The notes below the pieces were generated by a model. That model saw nothing but the letters and a program-made list of their open reading frames with translations, did not search any database and was not told where the DNA came from. A stretch of DNA of 64,000 nucleotides from Mucilaginibacter saanensis (GTDB lineage Bacteria > Bacteroidota > Bacteroidia > Sphingobacteriales > Sphingobacteriaceae): positions 124,001 to 188,000 of the forward strand of contig NZ_JACHBZ010000003.1 of the NCBI RefSeq assembly GCF_014200575.1, written 5' to 3'. Below, piece by piece: positions 9,860 through 19,140 of this stretch; positions within the stretch are counted from its first letter, which is position 1, and the number at the start of each line of letters is the position of its first letter. A program made the position numbers and the translations under genes.

Positions 9860-11410
9860 ATGGCAACAGTGGCCCTCAGCAGTCCGGCTGGTAAATGGAT
9901 CATGGTATCATCTATCATGGCATCTGCCATGGCATTTATTGATGCTACAGCACTTAATGTGGTACTCCCCTCTTTGCAGCAAAGCTTAAATGCTACCGGT
10001 ACCGATCTTTTCTGGATATTGAATGCTTATTTACTGATGCTTGCGGCACTTATTATGATAGGAGGCTCATTAGGTGATAAATTGGGCCGAAAAAAAATAT
10101 TCATAACAGGCATATTTATTTTCATACTCGGTTCGGCAACGTGCGGATTTGCCGCCAGTGTTCAACTGCTCATCTTATGCCGGATGTTACAGGGTGTAGG
10201 CGGGGCATTAATGATACCCGGCAGCTTGTCACTGATCTCCTCCTCTATTCACGAAAAAGAACGTGGTAAAGCCATAGGTACGTGGTCGGCTTTTACTACG
10301 GTGGTAACTTTAGGTGGCCCAATACTCGGAGGTGCTTTTGGCGATGCCGGTTTATGGCGTTATATATTTTTCATCAACATCCCCATTGGTTTGGCTGCGC
10401 TTTTAATTTTATGGCAAAAAGTGCAGGAAAGCAGGGATGCAGATAGCGACCATAATATTGACTTTCCCGGTGCTATTGCCGTGGCTTTGGGCCTGGCATG
10501 CCTCACCTTCGGCTTTTTACGTGTGCCGGCCGTTGGGTTACACAACTGGCAGGTATATACTACCCTGGGTGGCGGCGTGGTATTACTAACCGCTTTTATA
10601 GTTATTGAAAACAAAAGCAAGCACCCCATGATGCCATTAACGCTGTTTACCAATCTGACATTTACGGGCGTTAACCTGCTTACCTTTTTCCTATACGCCG
10701 GGCTTAGCGCAGGTATGTTATTCCTGTCCTTAAATATGGTTCAGATACAGGGTTATAGTCAATTGCAATCCGGACTTACCTTTTTGCCATTTACCATATT
10801 GATGATATCCATGGCCCGGTTTGCGGGCGGACTTGCAGATAAATACGGCCCCCGTTTTTTACTGATAGGCGGACCGGCAGTTGCAGGTGTAGGACTACTT
10901 ACCTTGTCTTTTGTAAAACAAACCAACGGCCCTGCCGATTATTGGGCAAGCTTTTTTCCGGGTATACTTATTTTTGGATCAGGGATGTCTTTTACCGTAG
11001 CGCCCCTTACAGCAGCAGTAATGGGATCCGTTAGTGATCACTTTTCGGGAACAGCTTCAGGTGTAAACAACGCTTTGACGCGGATAGCTAACGTTTTTGC
11101 AAACGCCGTATTAGGTGCTTTGGCAGTACTGTTTTTTACAGGTGCATTACAACAACAAATACAACATACCGCTTTAAACACCAAACAAAAACAGCTGATC
11201 ATGGCGCAAGCACCTAACCTTGGCGATGCCAAAGCGCCCGCCACATTCCATACGCCGGATCAGGTGATGGTGAAAAAAATTTATCATTCTGCTTTTATAA
11301 CCGTTTACAGCAGAGTAATGCAAATTTCAGCAGCACTTGCATTTTTAGGGGCATTAATGTCATTCTTGTTTATCAGGAATAACGTAATACAGAAAGGTAA
11401 TAAATCCTAA
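9860..11410 (+). CDS. MFS multidrug exporter, DHA2 (14-TM, EmrB/QacA type)
   Basis: A 516-residue permease with about 14 hydrophobic segments. Motif A is GDKLGRKK in loop 2-3 and the antiporter motif C is GGPILGG near TM5. TM1 contains DATALNVVLPSLQ, the D1-type motif of drug:H+ antiporters of this subfamily. Its usual role is export of toxic compounds. It converges on a LysR gene 8 bp away. No EmrA-type adaptor is adjacent, so it may act alone across the inner membrane. Confidence 0.9.
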   Translation: MATVALSSPAGKWIMVSSIMASAMAFIDATALNVVLPSLQQSLNATGTDLFWILNAYLLMLAALIMIGGSLGDKLGRKKIFITGIFIFILGSATCGFAASVQLLILCRMLQGVGGALMIPGSLSLISSSIHEKERGKAIGTWSAFTTVVTLGGPILGGAFGDAGLWRYIFFINIPIGLAALLILWQKVQESRDADSDHNIDFPGAIAVALGLACLTFGFLRVPAVGLHNWQVYTTLGGGVVLLTAFIVIENKSKHPMMPLTLFTNLTFTGVNLLTFFLYAGLSAGMLFLSLNMVQIQGYSQLQSGLTFLPFTILMISMARFAGGLADKYGPRFLLIGGPAVAGVGLLTLSFVKQTNGPADYWASFFPGILIFGSGMSFTVAPLTAAVMGSVSDHFSGTASGVNNALTRIANVFANAVLGALAVLFFTGALQQQIQHTALNTKQKQLIMAQAPNLGDAKAPATFHTPDQVMVKKIYHSAFITVYSRVMQISAALAFLGALMSFLFIRNNVIQKGNKS

Positions 11411-11418
11411 ACCCTGCC

Positions 11419-12276
11419 CTATTGAAATAAACTCATAAATACTTTCATGGCGTTTGAATGTGGTATATCATTCCGATAGGTGATAACTGTAGTTAGCAAA
11501 CCAAGGTCGCCTTCAATAGGATAAGTTTTTAGTTTGCGGTTGTAATATAATTGCGTGATCAAATCCTCAGGCATTATGGTAATACCTATACCCGCCTCCA
11601 CAAAATTTATAATGCCCTCTAATGTATTCAGTACGGTGCACTGATAATTAATTATTCCTTTGTTATTCAACCAGGCCTCCAGTTTAGGGCGATAACTGCA
11701 TCCCTGATCAAATACAACAATTTTAACAGGCCCTTTAGTTAAATACTCCTTTAATTCAGGATGTTTTTCAGATGTCGTAATCACCAGTTTTTCTTCCTTT
11801 ATTAACTGCGTTCCCAAATCAGGAGCCGTAATTGGAGCGGCCACAAAAGCGGCATCAAGTTTATAGGTCAATACATCATTGATAAGATTAACCGAATTGT
11901 CGGCCTTAAAATTTAATGTAACATCTGGGTACTTATCCGTAAACTCGTTGATTACCCCGGGAATTTTGAGCGCCATGGTTGTTTCTATGCATCCAATTTT
12001 AAGTAAGCCAAATAGCTTATCAGTAGCAGATAGTTCCTGTTTTACAGTTTCTGTTAAATGGTTTAGCTTTTTGCAATATTGAATAAATATTTCCCCGGCA
12101 GATGTTAGCTCCACCGTACGGGATGTTCTTTTGAATAAATGAACGTTAAACTCTTCTTCCAGGCTTTTTATCCGGGCAGTTACGTTTGATTGTACGGTAA
12201 ACATTGCTTCTGCTGCTTTAGTAAAGCTACCATGGGCAGCTACCGCTTCAAATATTTTAAGATCATTTACATTCAT
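11419..12276 (-). CDS. LysR-family transcriptional regulator
   Basis: A 285-residue LTTR. The N-terminal winged helix is MNVNDLKIFEAVAAHGSFTKAAEAM and onward (residues 1-60), and the substrate-binding domain spans about 90-285. It is divergent from the alpha/beta hydrolase gene with an 85-bp intergenic region that holds both -7 boxes and a dyad, the classic arrangement for an LTTR controlling its neighbour. The domain organisation and the GIGITIMPEDLI segment are typical of the family. The effector is unknown. Confidence 0.9.
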   Translation of the reverse strand: MNVNDLKIFEAVAAHGSFTKAAEAMFTVQSNVTARIKSLEEEFNVHLFKRTSRTVELTSAGEIFIQYCKKLNHLTETVKQELSATDKLFGLLKIGCIETTMALKIPGVINEFTDKYPDVTLNFKADNSVNLINDVLTYKLDAAFVAAPITAPDLGTQLIKEEKLVITTSEKHPELKEYLTKGPVKIVVFDQGCSYRPKLEAWLNNKGIINYQCTVLNTLEGIINFVEAGIGITIMPEDLITQLYYNRKLKTYPIEGDLGLLTTVITYRNDIPHSNAMKVFMSLFQ

Positions 12277-12321
12277 CTCTTTTTATGATTATATATATTA
12301 TTATTAATCATTTTTAACAAT

Positions 12322-12345
12322 CAAATATACACTTTATGTTTGTAT
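12322..12345. promoter_or_regulatory. divergent promoters and LysR operator candidate
   Basis: On the minus strand TATATTTG (12329 to 12322) is a -7 box for lysR. On the plus strand TATGTTTG (12335-12342) is a -7 box for the hydrolase gene, 20 bp before its ATG. A dyad ATAC-N11-GTAT (12327-12345) overlaps both. LysR boxes are usually ATAC-N7-GTAT, so the spacing is not canonical. Confidence 0.5.
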
Positions 12346-12361
12346 CATAATAACAACAATT

Positions 12362-13324
12362 ATGTTTAAGAAACATCTGTTTATAACGCTGATCTTTATG
12401 ACTGGTATTTCATCAGTATTTAGTCAGCAAATCACTCCTATTAAAAACAATCACATGAAAAATTCAGCAATTCATTACAACAACATCAAGGCCAATAGCT
12501 TAAATATCTTTTATCGTGAAGCAGGTCCCCAGGATGCCCCTATCATTTTATTATTACACGGGTATCCAACGTCATCTTTTATGTTCAGGAACCTGATACC
12601 TATCCTGGCCACTAAATACCATGTAATAGCACCAGACCTACCGGGTTTCGGCTATTCAGATTCGCCTGCGTATACCGAGTTTAGTTATACCTTTGATAAC
12701 CTCGCCAAGACAATGCAAGCCTTTGTTGATACTTTGAAACTTAAACGCTTTGCACTTTATATATTTGATTATGGTGCTCCTACTGGCTTGCGTTTAGCCC
12801 TGGCTAATCAGGAAAAGATAACCGGAATTATATCGCAAAATGGTAATGCCTATGAAGAAGGGTTAAGCACTGCTTGGAGCGGTATGCAGCAATATTGGAA
12901 AGATCCCTCAAAAGAAAACCGCGAGGCTTTGAGGGATTTTGTGAGCATTAAAATGACCAGGTTTCAATACGAAACCGGTGTAGAAGACCTCTCATTGCTT
13001 GAACCCGAAGCTTACACGCTTGACCAGCATTTTCTTGATCTTCCGGGCCACGTTGATATTCAGCTTGACCTGATGCTTGATTACCGAACTAATGTGGCTC
13101 TATATCCAAAATTCCAGGCATACTTTAGGGACAAGAAACCCAAGTTACTGGCCGTTTGGGGCAATAAAGACCCTTTCTTTTTACCGGCCGGAGCCGAAGG
13201 TTACAAAAAAGATAATCCGAATGCCACGGTAAAATTTTATAATACCGGACATTTTGCGTTAGAAACACATGCTCATGAAATTGGTGAAGATGTTTTGAAT
13301 TTTATGAATAGTTTAGATAAGTAA
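12362..13324 (+). CDS. alpha/beta hydrolase, haloalkane dehalogenase/epoxide hydrolase-like, secreted
   Basis: A 320-residue protein with a signal peptide (cleavage near SVFSQQ, residue ~22). The oxyanion motif is HGYP. The nucleophile elbow reads IFDYGAP, so the nucleophile is Asp, as in haloalkane dehalogenases and epoxide hydrolases rather than Ser esterases. The catalytic His is in the GHFALETH segment near the C terminus. APDLPGFGYSDSP matches the family strand/loop after the HG motif. Substrate is not predictable. Divergence from lysR suggests LysR control by the substrate or a related compound. Export of such an enzyme is somewhat unusual. Confidence 0.85.
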   Translation: MFKKHLFITLIFMTGISSVFSQQITPIKNNHMKNSAIHYNNIKANSLNIFYREAGPQDAPIILLLHGYPTSSFMFRNLIPILATKYHVIAPDLPGFGYSDSPAYTEFSYTFDNLAKTMQAFVDTLKLKRFALYIFDYGAPTGLRLALANQEKITGIISQNGNAYEEGLSTAWSGMQQYWKDPSKENREALRDFVSIKMTRFQYETGVEDLSLLEPEAYTLDQHFLDLPGHVDIQLDLMLDYRTNVALYPKFQAYFRDKKPKLLAVWGNKDPFFLPAGAEGYKKDNPNATVKFYNTGHFALETHAHEIGEDVLNFMNSLDK

Positions 13325-13397
13325 TGCCGAACGCTGCATAACAAGCCTATTTTTCTAAAAATAATCAACAAACAGTTCACATTTAGGTACCGGGATG

Positions 13398-13428
13398 TTT
13401 GTTGATTACATTAAAGTTTATACATTTG
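13398..13428 (+). promoter_or_regulatory. Bacteroidota sigma-A promoter for the 73-aa gene
   Basis: -33 box TTTG (13398-13401), 19-bp spacer and -7 box TACATTTG (13421-13428). It is the best full match to the Bacteroidota consensus in this window. The expected start is near 13435, about 20 nt before the ATG at 13455. Confidence 0.7.
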
Positions 13429-13454
13429 TTGCATTGTAGCTACACATAAATAAC

Positions 13455-13676
13455 ATGAAAAAAATATTAGGGCTTTTAATAACAGCGATAGGTATATTAA
13501 TGATAGGCGGTTATTTTGTTTTTACTCCTAACCATGCATTTAATCCGGCAGATTCAATCAGCGGAATTGATGCATCAGCAGGACTTGTTTACACTGGGTT
13601 CATCACCTTTGGTATTGGTATGGTTATTTTTATATCAACCTTGCCTTACGCTGGTGCAAAATCAGATAACGCCTAA
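13455..13676 (+). CDS. small membrane protein of unknown function
   Basis: A 73-residue protein with two hydrophobic helices (residues about 4-24 and 45-65), separated by a short polar loop with Asn/Asp/Ser. It is preceded by a full -33/-7 promoter, which supports it as a real gene. I do not recognise a family. Its own promoter and the 119-bp gap after the hydrolase suggest that it is transcribed separately. Confidence 0.65.
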   Translation: MKKILGLLITAIGILMIGGYFVFTPNHAFNPADSISGIDASAGLVYTGFITFGIGMVIFISTLPYAGAKSDNA

Positions 13677-13848
13677 AAACTTTGCCGTTACGGCATTTCA
13701 GTTTACATATTGATCCTTTAGGATATGCAAAGCCTGGTTTGTTAATCAAATCGGGTTTTGTTGTTTTATACTTATAGCCTATTTATAGTTGCGCAATAGC
13801 ACCCTAATATTGTCATATTCGCACCCTCTTTTTAAACATTGCAGCGGT

Positions 13849-13866
13849 TAACTTTGATATATCAAA
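13849..13866 (+). promoter_or_regulatory. -7 box with overlapping palindrome upstream of the VOC gene
   Basis: TAACTTTG (13849-13856) fits TAnnTTTG. It overlaps the 14-bp perfect palindrome TTTGATATATCAAA (13853-13866), which covers the expected start site and could be an operator. The leader to the ATG at 13919 would be about 55 nt. Confidence 0.45.
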
Positions 13867-13918
13867 AGTAAATGATTTAGCAAACCCACATTTTAACAAT
13901 CACAAAAAAGAAGAGATC

Positions 13919-14395
13919 ATGACACAAAAAATCACACCCTGCCTTTGGTTCGATGGACAAGTTGAAGAGGCCATTAATTTTTATACGTCGTTGTTTAAAA
14001 ACTCTCAGATCAAAGACGTAAGCTATTATGGCGAAGGCGCTCATCAACCTGCCGGAAGCGTGCTTGCTGCCACATTTGTACTTGAAGGGCAGGAATTTAT
14101 GATATTAAACGGCGGGCCAATGTTTAAACTAAGCGAAGCCATATCGCTATCAGTAAGCTGTGAATCACAAGATGAGGTTGACTTTTTCTGGGAAAAGCTC
14201 TCTGGTAACGGAGGCCAGGAAAGCGCCTGCGGATGGCTGAAAGATAAATTTGGTTTATCATGGCAGATAGTCCCCACCGCATTAACCACCATGTTACAGA
14301 ATAAGGATAATAAAAAATCATGGAAGGTGATGACTGCGTTAATGCAAATGAAAAAACTTGATATTAAGACATTAGAGCAAGCTTACAACTCCTGA
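13919..14395 (+). CDS. VOC-superfamily protein (PhnB-like, 3-demethylubiquinone methyltransferase-type fold)
   Basis: A 158-residue protein of the glyoxalase/bleomycin-resistance fold. ITPCLWFDGQVEEAINFYTSLF and later KDKFGLSWQIVPTAL (around residues 107-121) are characteristic of the PhnB-type family, often annotated as 3-demethylubiquinone-9 3-methyltransferase by domain name. These proteins lack a methyltransferase fold and are mostly uncharacterised. The metal ligands of true glyoxalases are not obvious. It is followed 47 bp later by a DUF1801 gene; the two families often lie close together in Bacteroidota. Confidence 0.85.
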   Translation: MTQKITPCLWFDGQVEEAINFYTSLFKNSQIKDVSYYGEGAHQPAGSVLAATFVLEGQEFMILNGGPMFKLSEAISLSVSCESQDEVDFFWEKLSGNGGQESACGWLKDKFGLSWQIVPTALTTMLQNKDNKKSWKVMTALMQMKKLDIKTLEQAYNS

Positions 14396-14442
14396 TAATG
14401 CCACGTAGCAGAATTTGATTTCGTTATATTTATTAAAAAAAT

Positions 14443-14829
14443 ATGAGAGGCTCCAATTTCCCAACGCCGCATAATTCAGATGAATACATTGCACAGCAAC
14501 CGCCTGAATTTAGGCCCACGCTGCAGGAATTGCGATCTGTGATACTAAATACAGTTCCGCAGGCTATTGAATCTATCAGTTACCAGATTCCTTGCTATAG
14601 GTATCATTATATGCTGGTGGGTATTGGGGTAAATAAAAAGTATTGCAGCTTTTATGTAATGAACCCCGGTTTGGTTAAAACTTTAAAAGATGAGCTTAGT
14701 AATGTTAAAGTGTCGGGTTCCACGCTGCATTTTACGCCAAATGAAATTTTACCCGTTGACCTGATTAAAAAAATCATACTGGCCCGGGTAATGCAGAACG
14801 AAGTTTTGGCCTTATCTAAAAAGAAATAA
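14443..14829 (+). CDS. DUF1801 / YdhG-like protein
   Basis: A 128-residue soluble protein. The pattern DEYIAQQPPEFRPTLQELR, then PQAIESISYQIPCYRY, then a C-terminal helix with LIKKIILARV, matches the DUF1801 domain (YdhG/YjhX-type, sometimes called an iron-chaperone-like fold because of similarity to frataxin). Function is unknown. It probably shares a transcript with the VOC gene just upstream. Confidence 0.78.
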   Translation: MRGSNFPTPHNSDEYIAQQPPEFRPTLQELRSVILNTVPQAIESISYQIPCYRYHYMLVGIGVNKKYCSFYVMNPGLVKTLKDELSNVKVSGSTLHFTPNEILPVDLIKKIILARVMQNEVLALSKKK

Positions 14830-14849
14830 TTCCAATTTAAATATCCGCT

Positions 14850-14891
14850 GAACAAACAAGTTTCATTAACCGCAATTAACCTTGTTTGTTC
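14850..14891. repeat. inverted repeat between convergent genes (possible terminator)
   Basis: Perfect 11-bp arms, GAACAAACAAG (14850-14860) and CTTGTTTGTTC (14881-14891), with a 20-nt loop. It lies between the DUF1801 gene and the convergent small ORF, whose stop codon it overlaps. It has no U tract, so a terminator role is plausible but not typical. Confidence 0.45.
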
Positions 14892-15069
14892 AATGCTTTT
14901 GATCTTTATCCATTAGTTCAAGATCGCCGTACTCGTTAATACCATATTTTGAGTAAACCATGGCACTTTCGGGTAGACTGTTTTTGTCTTCTCTTCTTCT
15001 GGATGGGCCACGTAAAGGCACTATTAAAACGCATAAAAATATAAATATCTTGGTTATAGCTACTAACAT
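14890..15069 (-). CDS. small single-span membrane or exported protein, unknown
   Basis: A 59-residue ORF from the ATG at 15069; a TTG six codons upstream is the alternative start. It has one hydrophobic helix at residues ~3-20 (KIFIFLCVLIVPL), then a basic patch and an acidic C terminus. I recognise no family. It is kept because the segment has a plausible membrane anchor and a polar tail of non-random composition. It could be spurious. Confidence 0.4.
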   Translation of the reverse strand: MLVAITKIFIFLCVLIVPLRGPSRRREDKNSLPESAMVYSKYGINEYGDLELMDKDQKH

Positions 15070-15254
15070 AGCGCAGAATTTTCGCAAAGCAAAAGCTTTG
15101 CCGTTACCGGATTATAAAGCACATGATTGGTTGGGCTTTGTGTAGAATTTTAGCCCGCGGTTGATTAGTCCCGGCTAATGGTTGGCAATATAGGAAAATG
15201 ATCAATAACTTAAAAAGCCAACAAGTAAATTTTAAGCTATAAAAAAGTTAGCGC

Positions 15255-16427
15255 TCATATCTTCAGTCTTAACTTTCTTTTTTCCATGTAACCTACCAAA
15301 ATGATTACCAGGAAAGCAGTAGCCATAGATCTGAGCAACGCTCCTGCACCCGAATCAATAATACGGGGATATTTCACCTGCAGCAGCTTTAAAATATAAA
15401 GTTGAAAATATGGCACAAGATAACAGGTGAGCGTGCTGGTACCTGCCGGGCGTATAATTTTAAACCAGTTTTGCTTACCGCGAACATCAACCGAATAAAT
15501 CATTAGCTCAAAAACCAATATGCTGATACCAGAACAAATTAAAACCCAGGCTGGCGTAGAGTATATTTTTGATATCCCCTCTGTATAGGGCCTAACTATA
15601 AAACCACCTATCAGCATAACTACAGCAATGGCCGTAAATATACTCCAGATGTATTCCGTTTTTGTCTTTTGAACCAGTTGGGCATATAGTACAGAAATGA
15701 CTACTCCACACATTACCTGTGCAATCGCAGATCCATCGTCAATTACCCAAAGATCAATGTCGAACCAATTGAGATGCGAGAAGATATTTAACGCCAGGAA
15801 CAACAGAAGCGCTATTAGTAAAACCGTAAATCTTCCTTTAGCTATTAAATATATACTTGCGCAAATCAAATAAGCCCAGCCAATTATACCCAATATACCC
15901 CACCAGGAATGCCTCATTAAGTGAACATGACCCGGCTTACCTCCGCGATAGATCACCGCTAAAAAAACAAGTACAACTACCCCTGTTCCAATAAGCAGGT
16001 ACCTTTTTAGCTTAACCACTTCCACAGGATAATCCAGCCAGATCAGGAAAAAGGCAACATGTGCCAGCAAAGCCCAAACCGGTTTTGATATTATAGTAGC
16101 ATTGCTAAAAGTTTCAAGATTTACATGAAAAATACCGATCACCAACAAAGCTGCAGATCTTAAGAAAATATAACTGGCTATGGAATTAAAGGATTTTCCC
16201 TTTTTTAAGCGGTTATTAATAGCAAACGGTAACGAGAGGCCCACAATAAACAGAAAGGCCGGAAAGATGGTATCAGCAAAGCCAAGGCCATCAACATTGG
16301 CCTCCACATGATCAATCCATCCGGGTACGTTATTTGCGCCTTCCAGGTCATTTACGAATATCATAAATAACATGGTAACCGCTCTGAATACATCTATAGA
16401 TATTAAACGCCGGGGAAACTGAGTCAT
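15255..16427 (-). CDS. DUF5009 / HGSNAT-like membrane protein
   Basis: A 390-residue protein with about ten membrane helices. The start RRLISIDVFRAVTMLFMIFVN is the typical opening of the DUF5009/DUF1624 group, related to the lysosomal heparan-alpha-glucosaminide N-acetyltransferase (NagX-like). Such proteins are thought to acetylate glucosamine-type sugars across the membrane. That activity is known for the human enzyme and is inferred here. It lies directly downstream of a GH9 gene, with a GH20 hexosaminidase beyond, which fits amino-sugar glycan metabolism. Confidence 0.82.
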   Translation of the reverse strand: MTQFPRRLISIDVFRAVTMLFMIFVNDLEGANNVPGWIDHVEANVDGLGFADTIFPAFLFIVGLSLPFAINNRLKKGKSFNSIASYIFLRSAALLVIGIFHVNLETFSNATIISKPVWALLAHVAFFLIWLDYPVEVVKLKRYLLIGTGVVVLVFLAVIYRGGKPGHVHLMRHSWWGILGIIGWAYLICASIYLIAKGRFTVLLIALLLFLALNIFSHLNWFDIDLWVIDDGSAIAQVMCGVVISVLYAQLVQKTKTEYIWSIFTAIAVVMLIGGFIVRPYTEGISKIYSTPAWVLICSGISILVFELMIYSVDVRGKQNWFKIIRPAGTSTLTCYLVPYFQLYILKLLQVKYPRIIDSGAGALLRSMATAFLVIILVGYMEKRKLRLKI

Positions 16428-16513
16428 GTAATACTGCTTAATACCTTTATGAAAAGTTTGAAACTAAAGTCAATAAAGATAAACATTCAGCCGGCTTTTT
16501 GTTTCGTTCAGGG

Positions 16514-18310
16514 CTACTCATTTGCAGCCATTGCGGTTACGGTCTGCAAAAACCAGGCGGCATGTGGTAACCATTGTTCAGTCCAGCGCCATTCATTATC
16601 TTCATCCTTTGTCTTAAAATCAATTCCGCTGCCGTCGGGATTTCCTTCTTTACCTGTAATTCCGTTTGATATACCGCCTTTGCCCGAGCCATGCCCAAAG
16701 CTTGAACTCATGTAAGGCACATTGTTTTTGCCAAATTGATACATAAAACACATGGCATAAGGGTTACAACCTAATATCCACGATATTTGGTCAGACGCGT
16801 ACTGAGCAAGCTCTTTTTTTACTCCCCACCCACCTTTTTGAGGATAAACCAATCTGCCGCCTACCAATGCCGCAGTAGCCAATGAGCCTAAACGGGCATT
16901 TTCGCCCTGCCACCACCAGCCGGTTTCATTTTCGTGGGGTATAAAAAAACCATCTTTAATTTGATTTCCAATCCTGAAGGTTTGCCTGGCATATCCAAAC
17001 GGGTTGCTCACCCCCGCAGTTACACTTAAGTTGTAATCAAGCGCTTTCTTGATTACGGTTAACGCTGCGGTGCGGTCGGTGGCGTTATTTTCCTTGCTTA
17101 AATAACGGCTTAGTGCCACTAACGGTAAACCGGCATCAGAAGCATGCCAAAAAGGTCGGTTGGCGTCATCAGCAATAAAATACCCTACCGGACTCATCCG
17201 TTTCTCGAGATTCTCGGCTCGTTTACGTGCTTCCTCGTGGTAAAATGAACTATCGGTAGCTATCCATAATTCAGTAGCCGCCATTAAGGCACAATAATCG
17301 TCGATGATATTTTCCTTGCCATCGTCGTCGTATTTAATATTATTGATCAACAGATGTGCATAGGCCCGTTTGGCTGCATCAAGATACTCTGCCGATTTAT
17401 AATCCCCATCTTTTTTTAATTGAGATATACGGGCAAGCGCAGCGATGCCCATACCACCACCTTCGCGAAAAGCACATTGATATTCATCAGTCGTAACACT
17501 ATTAGCCCTTAAGCCTACTATGCGGCGTGCTTTTGGATCTTTACTGAAATAGCTAAAAACAGTCATGTAAAAATAACCTTCTTTTGACAACGATCTCATG
17601 ATATAATCGCCACCCCATAGTGCTTCATTAACCATATTATCATATGCTCCCAACTTTTTTAACAGCCCAGGAATGGTTTGCACGGCATTGATCATTGACC
17701 AGGTAACTAACGGTATTTGCTGGGGCGACATATAATTGGCATAAGCCAGATGAGAAAAATATTTGCTGACATCGCCGGAGGCATCGCACCATCCACCGCG
17801 CACATCGGCCATTTTTGTACTGCCATAAAGTATCACCGCCTTATCAACCTCGAGCTCAGTAGGTGTATTTGCCCTTTGTTTATTGTAATAACTGATAATT
17901 GAAGGAATGGTATTTACAGCCAAGGCATTCTCACTTATCTCAAACTCATCAGAAAAGTACCGCTTGCCGTTTATATGGATACTTACGCGGTACTTACCAG
18001 TTTGAACTAACGATGAAAAATCTGCCTGATAGAAGAAGCTGCCCTGCGCCCATTCGTTTATTTGCGAGGGACCTTTAAGCATACCCTTAAACACCACTTT
18101 ATTTAATGTATTTAACAAGGTGAATGTAGTGTTTGGGTTAAGCTTTACACTATTGCTTACAACGGCCATTTTTGCACCACGGCTATCAAAAGCAACCTGG
18201 TTGACATAAATAGCAGGAGCTGCTTTACCAATCAAAGCAAATAACATTAAGCAGCTCGTTAATACGATTTTGATTTTTTGAGCATAATTCGGTTTTAAGT
18301 TGCTTATCAT
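16514..18310 (-). CDS. glycoside hydrolase family 9, secreted
   Basis: A 598-residue protein. Signal peptide (cleavage near residue 30, GKAAPA), N-terminal Ig-like CelD_N domain (about 32-125), then the (alpha/alpha)6 GH9 barrel. The catalytic Asp pair lies in the motif DASGD (176-180; canonical DAGD with an extra Ser) and the general acid is probably Glu578 in RWTEQWLPH. The canonical Asn-Glu before the acid reads Thr-Glu. GH9 includes endoglucanases and also exo-beta-glucosaminidases. The neighbouring GH20 and NagX-like genes favour an amino-sugar substrate, but this is inference. DUF5009 follows 86 bp downstream and is probably in the same operon. Confidence 0.88.
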   Translation of the reverse strand: MISNLKPNYAQKIKIVLTSCLMLFALIGKAAPAIYVNQVAFDSRGAKMAVVSNSVKLNPNTTFTLLNTLNKVVFKGMLKGPSQINEWAQGSFFYQADFSSLVQTGKYRVSIHINGKRYFSDEFEISENALAVNTIPSIISYYNKQRANTPTELEVDKAVILYGSTKMADVRGGWCDASGDVSKYFSHLAYANYMSPQQIPLVTWSMINAVQTIPGLLKKLGAYDNMVNEALWGGDYIMRSLSKEGYFYMTVFSYFSKDPKARRIVGLRANSVTTDEYQCAFREGGGMGIAALARISQLKKDGDYKSAEYLDAAKRAYAHLLINNIKYDDDGKENIIDDYCALMAATELWIATDSSFYHEEARKRAENLEKRMSPVGYFIADDANRPFWHASDAGLPLVALSRYLSKENNATDRTAALTVIKKALDYNLSVTAGVSNPFGYARQTFRIGNQIKDGFFIPHENETGWWWQGENARLGSLATAALVGGRLVYPQKGGWGVKKELAQYASDQISWILGCNPYAMCFMYQFGKNNVPYMSSSFGHGSGKGGISNGITGKEGNPDGSGIDFKTKDEDNEWRWTEQWLPHAAWFLQTVTAMAANE

Positions 18311-18741
18311 TTAGGGCAATTTTAAATAAGGAGTAATACCAGGACAAACAACATCCTGAGTGTACTGCAAATTACTAATTAATAAATTTCACGCTTTACA
18401 GTTTAGCTACAGATTGACCCTATATAACTACTACAACTGCAAAAATATGAGCTCGATAATAGTTTCAGCATTCATTATGTACATAATTGGCTTATGAATG
18501 TTAAATACAGAACTTTATAATGAATTATATAAGCTCATTACCCTTTAATTTAGGTAGCTTTGAAAAATGATTTGGTAACAACCCTGATAAGGGGATTTGC
18601 AAACCCGTTACCTCCATATATATAACAAACAACAAATTATTTAATATAAGAACCTGATAAATCCCCGGTTCATAAGATCGTTTGAAGCCCTTGTAGAATA
18701 ATACCTTACAAGGGTTCCATTTTTTATATAGAAAGTACAGT
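18311..18741. other. intergenic region, 431 bp, with one hairpin
   Basis: AT-rich DNA between the divergent GH9 gene and the 113-aa gene. It holds a dyad of 8-bp arms, CCCTTGTA (18688-18695) and TACAAGGG (18707-18714), 27 bp before the ATG at 18742. I see no convincing TAnnTTTG box and no coding signal. The minus-strand ORF 18525-18815 has no family features and overlaps a better gene. Confidence 0.4.
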
Positions 18742-19083
18742 ATGGAAGAAAGAAAGTATTTAACTACCTGGAAAAGGTACATGCCCGTTATCCGTTTACA
18801 TCTGAAGAAAAGCATGAATGAAGATCAGCAATTTAAACTGAATATAACTGACTTTGAATCTGCAGGTGATCGTGGAAAATCAGGCTATACCTTTAACATT
18901 ACTATGGAAAATGGTAAGGTTGTCAATAACATCAGTGGATCAGCAGTAGCACGTGACCTTTATGAAGCCATTAAAGAAGACGAAGCGGTAAAAGCCCTTT
19001 TACAGGATAAAAATGTTAAAATAAGCGTGGGAAAAACTTTTATGCTGAGCATAAAAACCACTCACCTTTCTGCTTACAAATAG
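18742..19083 (+). CDS. conserved-looking hypothetical protein, 113 aa
   Basis: A small soluble protein, Lys/Asp/Glu rich, with an alternating beta pattern at GYTFNITMENGKVVNNISGS and a helix at VARDLYEAIKEDEAVKALL. I do not recognise the family. The first 24 residues are basic and of lower quality, so the Met at 18814 (MNEDQQF) is a possible true start. A strong bidirectional terminator follows directly, which supports it as a transcribed unit. Function unknown. Confidence 0.6.
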   Translation: MEERKYLTTWKRYMPVIRLHLKKSMNEDQQFKLNITDFESAGDRGKSGYTFNITMENGKVVNNISGSAVARDLYEAIKEDEAVKALLQDKNVKISVGKTFMLSIKTTHLSAYK

Positions 19084-19102
19084 ACCGTAAAGGCATTATC
19101 AT

Positions 19103-19140
19103 AAAAAAGGAAATAACCAACAAGGTTATTTCCTTTTTTT
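19103..19140. terminator. bidirectional terminator between convergent genes
   Basis: Stem GGAAATAACC (19109-19118) with GGTTATTTCC (19124-19133), 5-nt loop, flanked by six A on the left and at least seven T on the right, so it can work on both strands. The TAA stop of the GH20 gene (19126-19128) lies inside the right arm. Confidence 0.85.

Noticed and set aside
16449..16715. 88-codon plus-strand ORF
   Set aside because: Most of it is antisense to the well-supported GH9 gene, and the sequence has no protein features.
18525..18815. 96-codon minus-strand ORF
   Set aside because: It overlaps the start of the better-supported 113-aa gene, has no family motif and has the composition of AT-rich non-coding DNA.
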